64,000 nt of DNA from Natronospira elongata (GTDB lineage Bacteria > Pseudomonadota > Gammaproteobacteria > Natronospirales > Natronospiraceae), in contig NZ_JAYGII010000003.1 in NCBI RefSeq assembly GCF_034931365.1, positions 116,096 through 180,095 on the forward strand. Reading direction: 5' to 3'. The first letter of the stretch is position 1. Each line of letters starts with the position of its first letter. The notes beneath the pieces were generated by a model. The model saw only the letters and a program-made list of their open reading frames with translations. It had not been told where the DNA came from and made no database searches. This document shows positions 1 through 7,929 of this stretch, one piece after another. Position numbers and translations under genes: made by a program.

Positions 1-445
1 CCGACAGGAACTGTTCACCGCCAGCCGCGGCTCGGGGGCCTTCCTGGATGACCGGCGGATTCGTGTCTCCGGGCGCAAGGATCTGAACGGCGCCCTGATC
101 GGCACCGGATTCCCCTTCACCGACCACCGCTATCTGGACGAGTACATGGCCATGTTCCGCGCCGTGGTCGAGAAAACCGCGGGCATCCGCCGGCCCGGGG
201 CCGCCGCCATCGACCTGGCCTGGCTTGCAGCCGGGCGCATCGACGGCTTCTGGGAAATGGGCCTGAAGCCCTGGGACATGGCCGCCGGCGCCCTGCTCAT
301 CCGCGAGGCGGGTGGCATTGTCGGCACCCTCTCCGGCGGTACGGATTACCTCAAGACCGGCCACATCCTCGCCGGCAATCCCAAGGTCTTTGCCGCCCTC
401 GGCCGCTTGATTCAACCGCATCTGCCGGCGGAGATGAAAAAGTAG
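1..445 (+). CDS. suhB: Inositol-1-monophosphatase family protein SuhB, 5' end cut by window
   Basis: The reading frame is open from base 2 of the window, so only the C-terminal ~147 residues are present. They carry the second metal-site signature of the inositol monophosphatase family: a G-x-K-P-W-D-M-A-A-G segment (near bases 260-290) followed by IREAGG. The family dephosphorylates myo-inositol-1-phosphate using Mg2+, and bacterial SuhB also acts as a ribosome-biogenesis and antitermination factor with NusA. In gammaproteobacteria suhB often lies next to secDF, as here, where it converges on secF. The frame ends in Lys-Lys-TAG just before a strong bidirectional hairpin. The name rests on motif and neighbourhood; a related family phosphatase such as CysQ is less likely. 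Confidence 0.88.
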   Translation, partial: RQELFTASRGSGAFLDDRRIRVSGRKDLNGALIGTGFPFTDHRYLDEYMAMFRAVVEKTAGIRRPGAAAIDLAWLAAGRIDGFWEMGLKPWDMAAGALLIREAGGIVGTLSGGTDYLKTGHILAGNPKVFAALGRLIQPHLPAEMKK

Positions 446-544
446 TGCTGAGTGCTGAGTGCTGAGTGAAAAAAGCCCGGTTCCTGGCGGAACCGGGCTT
501 TTTTTCTTTGCACTTCGTACTCAGAACTCAGTACTCGGTACTTG
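443..544. repeat. Inverted word-like repeats flanking a terminator
   Basis: Left of the hairpin at 468-506 are three to four head-to-tail copies of TGCTGAG (about 444-466). Right of it is the inverted, degenerate counterpart built from ACTCAG and ACTCGGTACT words (about 511-541). The two sides are imperfect reverse complements, so the whole stretch could fold as an extended stem around the terminator. It is non-coding and lies between the convergent suhB and secF ends. Confidence 0.6.
468..506. terminator. Bidirectional intrinsic terminator between suhB and secF
   Basis: A perfect 10-bp stem GCCCGGTTCC / GGAACCGGGC with a 4-nt loop is flanked by A6 on the left and T7 on the right, so it can end transcription from both convergent genes. 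Confidence 0.9.
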
Positions 545-547
545 TCT

Positions 548-1540
548 TCACGGCTGGAAGGGCACGCTTTCCGTGTTCTCGTGATCCTCGCCTTCCTTCT
601 TGGGCGGCAGGAGATCCTCGCGATTGAGATTGGTGACAATCAGGGTCGTACCGGCGATGTAAATGGATGAGTAAGTACCCACGATCACGCCGACAGTCAG
701 GGCCAGGGCAAAGCCATAGATCACCTCGCCGCCGAAATTGAGCAGTGAGAGCAATACCAGCAGGGTGGTACCACTGGTCACCACGGTCCGTGAGAGCATT
801 TGGTTGACGGAACGGTTGACCACATCAACCGCATCGGCCTTGCGCATCTTGGGGAAGTTCTCTCGCACGCGGTCGAAGAGCACGATGGTGTCATTGAGCG
901 AGTAGCCAATCACCGCCAGGATGGCCGCCAGCACGCTGAGATCAAACTGGATCTGGGTCACGGAAAAGATGCCGAGCACGATAATGACATCATGAACCAG
1001 ACAGGCAATGGCGCCCGGCGCCATCTTGTACTGGAAGCGGAAGGCGACATAGATCAGGATGCCAATGAGGGCAAACAGTACCGCCAGCGCACCCTGCTCC
1101 ACCAGCTCGGCACCCACCTGAGGCCCAACGAACTCCACCCGGCGCATATCCACTTCCGGGTTCTGATCCCGCAGCACCGAAAGGACATGATCACTGACCA
1201 TGGCCTGAGCCTCCACGGCATCATCGGCCTGCGGATCATCCACGCCCCCGGCTTCCGGTCCCAGACGAATGAGGATCTCCCGTTCGGTACCGAAGGTGGT
1301 GACCACGACTTCCTCGTAGCCGGCAGCCACCAGGGTTTCCCGAACAGTGGCAACGTCCTTGGCCTCGGGATAACCCACCTCAACGACGAAGCCGCCGGTG
1401 AAATCGATGCCGAAATTCAGCCCCTTGGTGGCCAGCGCCCCAATGGACAGCAGGATCAGCACAGCCGAGAGCACCAATGCGGGTATGCGCTTGCCACGGC
1501 CAACGAAATCGATCTTTGTGTCTTTCTTGATGATATCCAT
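548..1540 (-). CDS. secF: Protein translocase subunit SecF
   Basis: 330 residues, close to the usual ~320 for SecF. SecF forms a heterodimer with SecD in the inner membrane that uses proton-motive force to complete export through SecYEG. Visible features are one N-terminal membrane segment (about residues 18-38), the NFGIDFTGG motif that opens the periplasmic P1 head, and five C-terminal membrane segments including YSLNDTIVLFDRVREN (about residues 205-220), the SecF form of the D4/D5 motif. The start is the ATG 9 bases after the secD stop, so the pair is almost certainly co-transcribed and coupled. Nothing unusual was seen. Confidence 0.97.
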   Translation of the reverse strand: MDIIKKDTKIDFVGRGKRIPALVLSAVLILLSIGALATKGLNFGIDFTGGFVVEVGYPEAKDVATVRETLVAAGYEEVVVTTFGTEREILIRLGPEAGGVDDPQADDAVEAQAMVSDHVLSVLRDQNPEVDMRRVEFVGPQVGAELVEQGALAVLFALIGILIYVAFRFQYKMAPGAIACLVHDVIIVLGIFSVTQIQFDLSVLAAILAVIGYSLNDTIVLFDRVRENFPKMRKADAVDVVNRSVNQMLSRTVVTSGTTLLVLLSLLNFGGEVIYGFALALTVGVIVGTYSSIYIAGTTLIVTNLNREDLLPPKKEGEDHENTESVPFQP

Positions 1541-1549
1541 GACTGACCT

Positions 1550-3406
1550 CTAAATGGCGAGCGACTGCACTTTCCGGCCGCCGTAAATCAGATTGATCAC
1601 GGCGCGGGTGCCCAGAATGGCAGTGAACATGGAGCAGATGATGCCCAGCGACAGTGTCACGGCGAAACCTGCAATGGGGCCGGTGCCGAAGCTGAACAAG
1701 ACCACCGCCGCAATCAGGGTGGTGATGTTGGCATCGGCAATGGTCGAGAAGGCCTTCTCGTAACCGGCGTGGATCGCCGCCTGGGGTGTATTACCCGCTT
1801 TGATCTCCTCTCGTATTCGCTCGAAGATCAGCACATTGGCGTCCACCGCCATGCCCACGGTCAGCACGATCCCGGCGATGCCCGGCAGGGTCAGGGTGGC
1901 CTGCAAGGCAGATAGCAGCCCCACCACCATGACCAGGTTGAAGAACAGGGCGAGGTTGGCCACCAGACCGAAGACCTTGTAGTAGATCAGCATGAACAGA
2001 ACCACCAGCAGGAAACCGAAGCTGATGGCCATGATCCCGGCCTGGATGTTATCGGCCCCGAGGCTGGCGCCCACGGTGCGCTCCTCGATGATATCCACCG
2101 GTGCAGCGAGGGCACCGGCCCGGAGCAACAGTGCCAGATTGCGGGCCATCTCGCTGCTTTCCAGATTGGTGATGCGGAAGCGGCTGCCCAGGGTGGTCTG
2201 GATGGTGGCGATACTGATGATCTCTTCCACCTCGGTGCTTTCGCGGACTTCCTCGCCGTTCTCGATGCGGGTCTCGGTGACTCGCTCCCGGAAGACCACC
2301 GCCATGCCACGCCCCACGTTCTGGCGGGTCACATCCGTCATGCGGCGACCACCCTGGGAATCAAGGGTCACATTGACCTGGGGCGCACCCGTTTCCGTGT
2401 CGAAGCCGGAACTGGCGCCGGTCAGCTGATCACCCGTGGCGATGACATCGCGCTTGGCCAATACGGGGAAGCCATCGCGATGCTGATACAACCGCGAGCC
2501 CACCGGCACACGCCCGGTTTCCTGGGCAAGATAGGGATCGTTGTCCTCGTCCACCAGACGGAATTCCAGCTGGGCCGTGGCCCCCAGGATGTCCTTGGCT
2601 CGGGTGGTGTCCTGGACACCCGGCAATTGAACCACGATGCGATCCGGGTTCTGGCGCTGCACCAGGGGCTCCGCCACACCCAGTTCGTCCACACGATTTC
2701 TCAGGGTGGTCCGGTTCTGCTCCAGGGCGTTGCGCTTGGCCTCTTCCAACTCATCGTCACTGATGCGGACGCGGATGGCGTCTTCCGCATCCATTGCCGT
2801 GACTTCCAGCTCGGGGAATTCACTGCGGATGCGGCGGATGGCCGACTCACGTTCCCCGGCGTCCCGCAGCCGCACCACGACGCCCTGATCCTCGTGCTCC
2901 GTGCCCGTGAAGCGCAGACGGGCATCTCGAAGCAGGTTGCGGACATTGCCGTCCACACGTTCCACCTCCTGCTCACGGACTGCGTCCATGTCCACCTGCA
3001 AGAGGAAGTGCACACCACCACGCAAATCCAGGCCCAGGTTCAGCGTCTTGAACCCCAGCTCCCGCATCCAGTCCGGCATGGCCGGCGCCTGATGAACCGC
3101 GACGACGAAATCCCGGCCCAGCTCGGCACGAAGTCTGAGCTGAACCCGATCCTGCTCATCGCTGTTGGCAAAGCGCAGCACAAGCTGGCCTTCCTCCATG
3201 CCATAGCGATGAGGCATGGGCTCATCGTATTCTTCCAGGATGGAGAGGATGCGCTCTACGGCCTGCTCGTTGAGTTCGGCCCGGTCGGTGCCGGAAACCT
3301 GAACCGAGGGATCCTCGCCAAACAGATTGGGCATGGCCAGGGCGCAGCCCACCGCCAGCACGACGACGACGAGCAGATTTTTCCAGGCGGGAAATTTATT
3401 GATCAT
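1550..3406 (-). CDS. secD: Protein translocase subunit SecD
   Basis: 618 residues, matching the long SecD of Gammaproteobacteria (E. coli 615). An N-terminal membrane anchor is followed by GLDLRGGVHFLLQVDMD (about residues 125-140), the large periplasmic P1 domain, and six membrane segments. These include GMAVDANVLIFERIREE, the conserved D5-type motif whose Asp takes part in proton-driven function. With SecF it pulls preproteins out of the SecYEG channel on the periplasmic side. It sits 33 bases after yajC and 9 bases before secF in one operon. Confidence 0.97.
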   Translation of the reverse strand: MINKFPAWKNLLVVVVLAVGCALAMPNLFGEDPSVQVSGTDRAELNEQAVERILSILEEYDEPMPHRYGMEEGQLVLRFANSDEQDRVQLRLRAELGRDFVVAVHQAPAMPDWMRELGFKTLNLGLDLRGGVHFLLQVDMDAVREQEVERVDGNVRNLLRDARLRFTGTEHEDQGVVVRLRDAGERESAIRRIRSEFPELEVTAMDAEDAIRVRISDDELEEAKRNALEQNRTTLRNRVDELGVAEPLVQRQNPDRIVVQLPGVQDTTRAKDILGATAQLEFRLVDEDNDPYLAQETGRVPVGSRLYQHRDGFPVLAKRDVIATGDQLTGASSGFDTETGAPQVNVTLDSQGGRRMTDVTRQNVGRGMAVVFRERVTETRIENGEEVRESTEVEEIISIATIQTTLGSRFRITNLESSEMARNLALLLRAGALAAPVDIIEERTVGASLGADNIQAGIMAISFGFLLVVLFMLIYYKVFGLVANLALFFNLVMVVGLLSALQATLTLPGIAGIVLTVGMAVDANVLIFERIREEIKAGNTPQAAIHAGYEKAFSTIADANITTLIAAVVLFSFGTGPIAGFAVTLSLGIICSMFTAILGTRAVINLIYGGRKVQSLAI

Positions 3407-3439
3407 GGCTTGCTGTCCGCATCGGCGACCGAGGCCGCA

Positions 3440-3769
3440 TTACTTGTCTTCAAAAGTCCCGTTGGGCACCAGTGAGCCCACGGCGTGGCGCTGGATATAC
3501 AGCTTCTGGCCGCCACCCACATTGAGGGTCACAAACTGGTCGTCGACCTTCTCGATCTTGCCGAGGATGCCGCCCTGGGTCACCACCTCATCGCCTTCCT
3601 TGAGACCGTCCACCATCTGGCGGTGTTCCTTCTGGCGCTTGGTCTGGGGACGGATTAGCAGAAAATAGAAAAGCACAATGATCAGGCCCATGAACATCAG
3701 GCTGACCCAGGGGTTGCCCTCGGCGGCGCCCGCCTCTTGGGCATAGGCACTGGCAATGAAGAAATCCAT
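3440..3769 (-). CDS. yajC: Sec translocon accessory protein YajC
   Basis: 109 residues with one N-terminal membrane segment (about residues 22-42, SLMFMGLIIVLFYFLLIRPQ) followed by the family signature KRQKEHRQMVDGLKEGDEVV and TQGGILGKI. YajC associates with SecDF and YidC in the inner membrane, and its own activity is accessory. It has the standard position upstream of secD. The start ATG gives MDFFIASAYAQEAG, a short leader before the hydrophobic segment that is typical of the family. Confidence 0.95.
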   Translation of the reverse strand: MDFFIASAYAQEAGAAEGNPWVSLMFMGLIIVLFYFLLIRPQTKRQKEHRQMVDGLKEGDEVVTQGGILGKIEKVDDQFVTLNVGGGQKLYIQRHAVGSLVPNGTFEDK

Positions 3770-3818
3770 GTTTGAATCCTCGATTAAGTCACTTGAAAAT
3801 TAGGGAATTTTTCGCCAG

Positions 3819-4946
3819 TCAGACGGGATTCTCCCGCAACGGCGGCACGGTTTTCCCCCGCTTCTCGTAGAAGTCCGCGACAAAATCCCCAAAGGTACCA
3901 GACTTGATCGCTTCCCGCATTCCCTGCATCAGTTTCTGGTAGTAGTGCAGATTGTGGATGGTATTGAGCCGGGCGGAGAGCACCTCACCGCATTTATCCA
4001 GGTGGCGGAGGTAGGCCCGGCTGTAATGGCGGCAGGTATAGCAGCCGCATTCCGGATCCAGCGGCCCGATATCATCCCGATGACGGGCATTGCGAATCTT
4101 GACGATGCCCTCGTGGGTGAACAGGAAACCGGTACGGGCATTGCGGGTCGGCATGACGCAGTCAAACATGTCGATACCCCGACGCACGCACTCCACCAGG
4201 TCTTCGGGGGTGCCCACACCCATGAGATAGCGGGGCCGGTCCGCCGGCAACAGCGGGTCCAGGGCATCCAGCACCCGGTCCCGTTCCTCCTTGGTCTCCC
4301 CCACCGACAGTCCGCCGACGGCGTAGCCGTCAAAGCCGATCTCCAGCAGACCTTCCAGGGAACGGGCCCGCAAATCCGGATACATGCCGCCCTGCACGAT
4401 ACCGAAGAGGGCGGCGGGGTTGTCGCCGTGGGCGGTCCTGGAGCGCCGGGCCCAGCGCAGCGACAGCTCCATGGACTCCCGGGCCTGTTCCTCACTGGCG
4501 GGATAAGGCGTGCACTCGTCAAAGATCATGACGATGTCCGAGCCCAACTCCCGCTGCACCTGCATGGATTCTTCCGGGCCCAGGAAAACCCGCGCCCCGT
4601 CCACGGGCGAGGCGAACTCCACCCCGGCCTCGGTAATCTTGCGTCGCTCGGCCAGGCTGAAGACCTGAAAGCCCCCGGAATCGGTGAGAATCGGCCCCTG
4701 CCAGTTCATGAAGTCATGCAGATCCCCGTGTCGGCTGATGATCTCGGTCCCGGGGCGCAGCATCAGGTGAAAGGTATTACCCAGAATGATCTGGGCACCG
4801 AGATCCCGGAGCTCCTCGGGCAGCATGGCCTTGACGGTGCCATAGGTCCCCACCGGCATGAATGCCGGGGTGTCGATCTCGCCCCGCTCAAATCGCAGGC
4901 GGCCGGCCCGCGCCCTGCCCTCACGGCTGAATAGTTCGAATTTCAC
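3819..4946 (-). CDS. tgt: Queuine tRNA-ribosyltransferase (tRNA-guanine transglycosylase)
   Basis: 375 residues, the normal length for bacterial TGT. The enzyme exchanges guanine-34 for preQ1 in tRNAs with GUN anticodons, the base-exchange step of queuosine synthesis. Diagnostic residues are DSGGFQVFSL (catalytic Asp region, about residues 90-99), FDCVMPTRNARTG (nucleophile Asp region, about 263-275) and the C-terminal zinc site CGCYTC followed about 25 residues on by His in NTIHNLHY. The ATG overlaps the queA stop by 4 bases, so the two queuosine genes are translationally coupled. yajC follows about 50 bases downstream. Confidence 0.97.
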   Translation of the reverse strand: MKFELFSREGRARAGRLRFERGEIDTPAFMPVGTYGTVKAMLPEELRDLGAQIILGNTFHLMLRPGTEIISRHGDLHDFMNWQGPILTDSGGFQVFSLAERRKITEAGVEFASPVDGARVFLGPEESMQVQRELGSDIVMIFDECTPYPASEEQARESMELSLRWARRSRTAHGDNPAALFGIVQGGMYPDLRARSLEGLLEIGFDGYAVGGLSVGETKEERDRVLDALDPLLPADRPRYLMGVGTPEDLVECVRRGIDMFDCVMPTRNARTGFLFTHEGIVKIRNARHRDDIGPLDPECGCYTCRHYSRAYLRHLDKCGEVLSARLNTIHNLHYYQKLMQGMREAIKSGTFGDFVADFYEKRGKTVPPLRENPV

Positions 4947-5998
4947 GCCTCTCTCCTTGTCTGCCGGGCCCCCGGAGCAGGATCAATCAACATCGCATCG
5001 CCATAGCTAAAAAAACGATACGCCTGCTCAACCGCGTGGCGATAGGCCGCCAGGGTCTGCTCGTAACCGGCAAAGGCGCAGACCAGCATCAGGAGGGTCG
5101 ACTCCGGCAGGTGAAAATTGGTAATCAGTCGATCCACCACCCGAAAGCGATAACCGGGACGGATGAACAGCCGCGTCTCGCCCTCAAAGGGCTCCAGCTC
5201 CCCACCTGCGGCCGCAGTCTCCAGGGAGCGCACGGCGGTGGTGCCCACGGCGACAACCCGTCCGCCACGGGCCCGGGTCTCGGCGATCTGGCGACAACAG
5301 TCCGCATCCACCCGCAGCCACTCGCTGTGCATGCGATGCTGATCCAGGTCATCGACCCTCACTGGCTGGAAAGTGCCGGCGCCCACATGCAGAGTGACGC
5401 GCGCCTGAGCGATACCCCGTTCGGCCAGGGCGCTCATTACCGCATCATCGAAATGGAGACCGGCAGTGGGCGCGGCCACCGCCCCGGGTTCGCGGGCATA
5501 CACGGTCTGGTAGCGAGTCCGGTCATCGGCGCCGTCCTCGCGGCGAATATAGGGTGGAAGCGGCATATGCCCCTGGGCATCCATCAGCTCGGTGAGGCTG
5601 CCTGCGGCCAGACTCAGCTCGAACAGACCCTCCTCACGCCCGACCACCGTCAGCCAATGCGTATCCCCCACCTGGATGCGCGTACCCGGCCCAGGCGTCT
5701 TGCTGGCACGCACATGGGCCAGACAGTGACGCGGACCAATCACCCGCTCCACCATCACTTCCACGCGACCACCCGTTTCCTTTCGGCCGTGAAGGCGTGC
5801 GGGTACCACCCGCGTGTCATTGAAGACCAGCAGATCACCGGGCTCCAGGAGCTGGGGCAATTGACGGAATTGCCGGTCAGCAAGCCGGCCGGTGGCACCA
5901 TCCAGGCACAACAGACGGCTGGCCGACCGCTCCGCCAGCGGTGTCTGGGCGATCAGCGCTTCGGGAAGCTCGAAATGATAGTCAGTACGCTTCTTCAT
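4943..5998 (-). CDS. queA: S-adenosylmethionine:tRNA ribosyltransferase-isomerase QueA
   Basis: 351 residues. QueA transfers and isomerises the ribose of SAM onto preQ1-tRNA to give epoxyqueuosine-tRNA, the step after Tgt. Family marks include the N-terminal FELPEALIAQTPL, the LVFNDTRVVPARLHGRK segment, APTAGLHFD (about residues 180-188) and RLITNFHLPESTLLMLV near the C-terminus. It heads the queA-tgt-yajC-secD-secF run and is transcribed away from the tRNA-Leu gene. The ATG at 5998 gives the expected family N-terminus. Confidence 0.96.
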   Translation of the reverse strand: MKKRTDYHFELPEALIAQTPLAERSASRLLCLDGATGRLADRQFRQLPQLLEPGDLLVFNDTRVVPARLHGRKETGGRVEVMVERVIGPRHCLAHVRASKTPGPGTRIQVGDTHWLTVVGREEGLFELSLAAGSLTELMDAQGHMPLPPYIRREDGADDRTRYQTVYAREPGAVAAPTAGLHFDDAVMSALAERGIAQARVTLHVGAGTFQPVRVDDLDQHRMHSEWLRVDADCCRQIAETRARGGRVVAVGTTAVRSLETAAAGGELEPFEGETRLFIRPGYRFRVVDRLITNFHLPESTLLMLVCAFAGYEQTLAAYRHAVEQAYRFFSYGDAMLIDPAPGARQTRREA

Positions 5999-6136
5999 GG
6001 CGGGCGGATATTACCACCCACCCCCGCCGGGCGTAAGGGAAGGCCAGCTCACCCCCGGGCGAGCCGTGTATACGGCCCGACCCGCAGTCGGGGGCTGCGG
6101 ATCACCGGGGATTCATGGTATCTTTCGCGCTCACCC

Positions 6137-6223
6137 GCCCGGGTGGCGAAATTGGTAGACGCAGGGGATTCAAAATCCCCCGGCCGCGAGGCCGTGTCGG
6201 TTCGAGTCCGACCCCGGGCACCA
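6137..6223 (+). tRNA. tRNA-Leu (anticodon CAA)
   Basis: An 87-nt class II tRNA. The 7-bp acceptor stem GCCCGGG / CCCGGGC, the GGTTCGAGTCC T-arm and an encoded CCA end (6221-6223) are all visible. The anticodon loop TTCAAAA on a GGGGA/TCCCC stem gives anticodon CAA (codon UUG). The long variable arm typical of tRNA-Leu is also present. Confidence 0.95.
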
Positions 6224-6276
6224 TTTTCTCCCGCCCATCCAATGCCGTCGCCAACCGCCAAGCCAGTGATGACTCC

Positions 6277-6816
6277 ATGAATTTCTGCTCCGAGTGCGCC
6301 CAGCCCATTAGCGTACAAGTCCCCGAAGGGGATAGCCTGCCCCGTTATGTCTGTGAGCAGTGCGGTACCATCCATTACCGCAACCCCCTGCTGGTGGTGG
6401 GCTGCGTGCCGACCTGGGGCGACCGCATCCTGCTCTGCCGGCGAGCCATCGAACCGCGGCTGGGCTACTGGACCGTGCCGGCGGGCTTTCTGGAGAACGA
6501 CGAAACCACCCGCGAGGGCGCGGCCCGGGAAACCCGCGAGGAAGCCTGCGCCGAAGTGGAGATCGGCAGCGCCGTCTCAATGACCCATGTGGTGCATGTA
6601 AACCAGGTCCATCTGATGTACCGGGCACGGCTGGTGAATGAGCGTTATGCTGCCGGCAGCGAGAGCCTGGAAGTGGCCTTGTTCCGACGTGAGGATATCC
6701 CCTGGGAGGAACTCGCCTTCCCGAGCGTTCGCTTCTGCCTGGAACGCTACTACCAGGACCTGGACCGGGGCACTGAGGGTTTTCACATCCAGGATGTCCG
6801 TCGTCCGGGCAGCTAG
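6277..6816 (+). CDS. NUDIX hydrolase with N-terminal zinc ribbon
   Basis: 179 residues from the ATG at 6277; longer readings would run through the tRNA-Leu gene. Residues 4-30 hold a CSEC...CEQCG zinc ribbon, as in NudC/NADH pyrophosphatase-like NUDIX proteins. The NUDIX box is intact: GFLENDE followed by REGAARETREEACAEV (about residues 78-100), matching G-x5-E-x7-R-E-x2-E-E-x-G-U apart from Ala in place of the last Gly. Such enzymes cleave nucleoside diphosphates linked to another group, using Mg2+. The substrate cannot be read from sequence. It is too short for NudC itself. Confidence 0.9.
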   Translation: MNFCSECAQPISVQVPEGDSLPRYVCEQCGTIHYRNPLLVVGCVPTWGDRILLCRRAIEPRLGYWTVPAGFLENDETTREGAARETREEACAEVEIGSAVSMTHVVHVNQVHLMYRARLVNERYAAGSESLEVALFRREDIPWEELAFPSVRFCLERYYQDLDRGTEGFHIQDVRRPGS

Positions 6817-6887
6817 ACCCTTGTCAGCTGTGGCACAATAGGCTTTTACTCAGAACAGCAATCACCCAGTCAGGGGAGCCAGACCTC

Positions 6888-7211
6888 ATGACCTACGTCG
6901 TCACCGAAAACTGCATCAAGTGCAAGTACACCGACTGCGTCGAAGTATGCCCCGTGGACTGCTTCCACGAAGGCCCCAATATGCTGGTCATTGATCCGGA
7001 AGAATGCATCGACTGCACGCTGTGCGAACCGGAATGTCCGGCAGAAGCGATCTTTTCGGAAGATGACCTGCCGGAGGGGCAGGAGCATTTCCTTGAGCTC
7101 AATGAAGAATTATCACAGGACTGGCCGGTGCTGACCGAAAAGAAGGATCCGCCGGAAGACGCCGACGACTGGGACGGCAAGTCAGGCAAGCTGGAGATGC
7201 TGGAGCGCTGA
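6888..7211 (+). CDS. fdxA: Seven-iron ferredoxin FdxA
   Basis: 107 residues. The cysteine pattern CIKCKYTDCVEVCPVDCF (residues 9-26) and CIDCTLCEPECP (about 39-50) is that of 7Fe-8S ferredoxins with one [3Fe-4S] and one [4Fe-4S] cluster, followed by the long acidic C-terminal extension typical of proteobacterial FdxA. It is a soluble low-potential electron carrier. The ATG is preceded by AGGGGAGC as ribosome site, and a strong terminator follows the stop. Confidence 0.94.
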   Translation: MTYVVTENCIKCKYTDCVEVCPVDCFHEGPNMLVIDPEECIDCTLCEPECPAEAIFSEDDLPEGQEHFLELNEELSQDWPVLTEKKDPPEDADDWDGKSGKLEMLER

Positions 7212-7235
7212 GCCCAAACACGATGCGCAATCGAC

Positions 7236-7275
7236 AAGCCGCTACCGGCCGCAGCCGGCAGCGGCTTTCTTTTTC
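7236..7275 (+). terminator. Intrinsic terminator after fdxA
   Basis: Stem AAGCCGCT-CCGGC / GCCGG-AGCGGCTT around a CGCA loop, followed by CTTTTTC. It lies between the fdxA stop and the convergent DJ-1/PfpI gene. Confidence 0.85.
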
Positions 7276-7287
7276 AGCCATGCCAAC

Positions 7288-7929
7288 TCAAGCGGCACCG
7301 GGCCCGACGGGCTGACGCCGATATTCCATGTAAGCCGCGGTCTCATCCGCGACAGCGCGCCCCTGCCAACGCTCGACCAGGTGCAGAGCCGCATCGATGC
7401 CGGCTGAAATACCACCGGCGGTTACCAGATCCCCCTCGTCCACCACTCGACAATCCCCGACCACCTCACAGTCCGGCGCCAGCTCGGCCAACCACTCCAG
7501 GTAGGCGTGGTGAGTGGTGACCCGCCGTTGGCGAAGCAGGCCCGCGCGGGCCAGGACGCCGGCACCAGTGCAGACCGACATCACCAGCTCGACATCGCGG
7601 GACAACTGCAGAAGACGGGCAAGGAAGGCCTCGTCGGCCATCAGAGCGCGGACGCCGTATCCGCCTGGAATCACCAATGCGTCCAGGCCCGCCGCGTCCT
7701 CCAGCGAAGCGTCGGCAGTCACGCGCAGGCCCCCGGTAGCCGTGATTTCGCGGCGGCCCGACGAGAGCAGCCTGGGTGGCATGGGTGACTGCCCGTCAAG
7801 GCGACTCTCACCCGACCGCCGGGTGACGGAGAAAACCTCGAAGGGCCCGGCAAAATCCAGCACCTCTACCCCGTCAAAGACGAGGATGCCGACACCGGCA
7901 GATGGCTCACCGCGGTCTGTCACCTGCAT
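7288..7929 (-). CDS. DJ-1/PfpI family protein (isonitrile hydratase-like)
   Basis: 213 residues. It has the class I glutamine amidotransferase-like fold marks of the DJ-1/PfpI superfamily: VGILVFDGVEVLDFAGPFEVF (about residues 13-33) and the nucleophile elbow VMSVCTGAGVLARAG (Cys about residue 113), then TTHHAYLEWL. The Asp-Phe-Ala-Gly and Cys-Thr-Gly-Ala pattern resembles isonitrile hydratases and the sensor domains of AraC regulators. No HTH follows, so it is an enzyme-like or stress protein. The ATG at 7929 overlaps the stop of the upstream TraF-like gene by one base (TGATG), implying translational coupling. The substrate is unknown. Confidence 0.87.
   Translation of the reverse strand: MQVTDRGEPSAGVGILVFDGVEVLDFAGPFEVFSVTRRSGESRLDGQSPMPPRLLSSGRREITATGGLRVTADASLEDAAGLDALVIPGGYGVRALMADEAFLARLLQLSRDVELVMSVCTGAGVLARAGLLRQRRVTTHHAYLEWLAELAPDCEVVGDCRVVDEGDLVTAGGISAGIDAALHLVERWQGRAVADETAAYMEYRRQPVGPGAA

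Noticed and set aside
443..467. Possible CRISPR array or tandem repeat locus
   Set aside because: Copies are only 7 bases, have no spacers, and pair with an inverted block across a terminator.
6115..6276. An N-terminal extension of the NUDIX hydrolase
   Set aside because: It would translate through the tRNA-Leu gene; the zinc ribbon begins right after the ATG at 6277.
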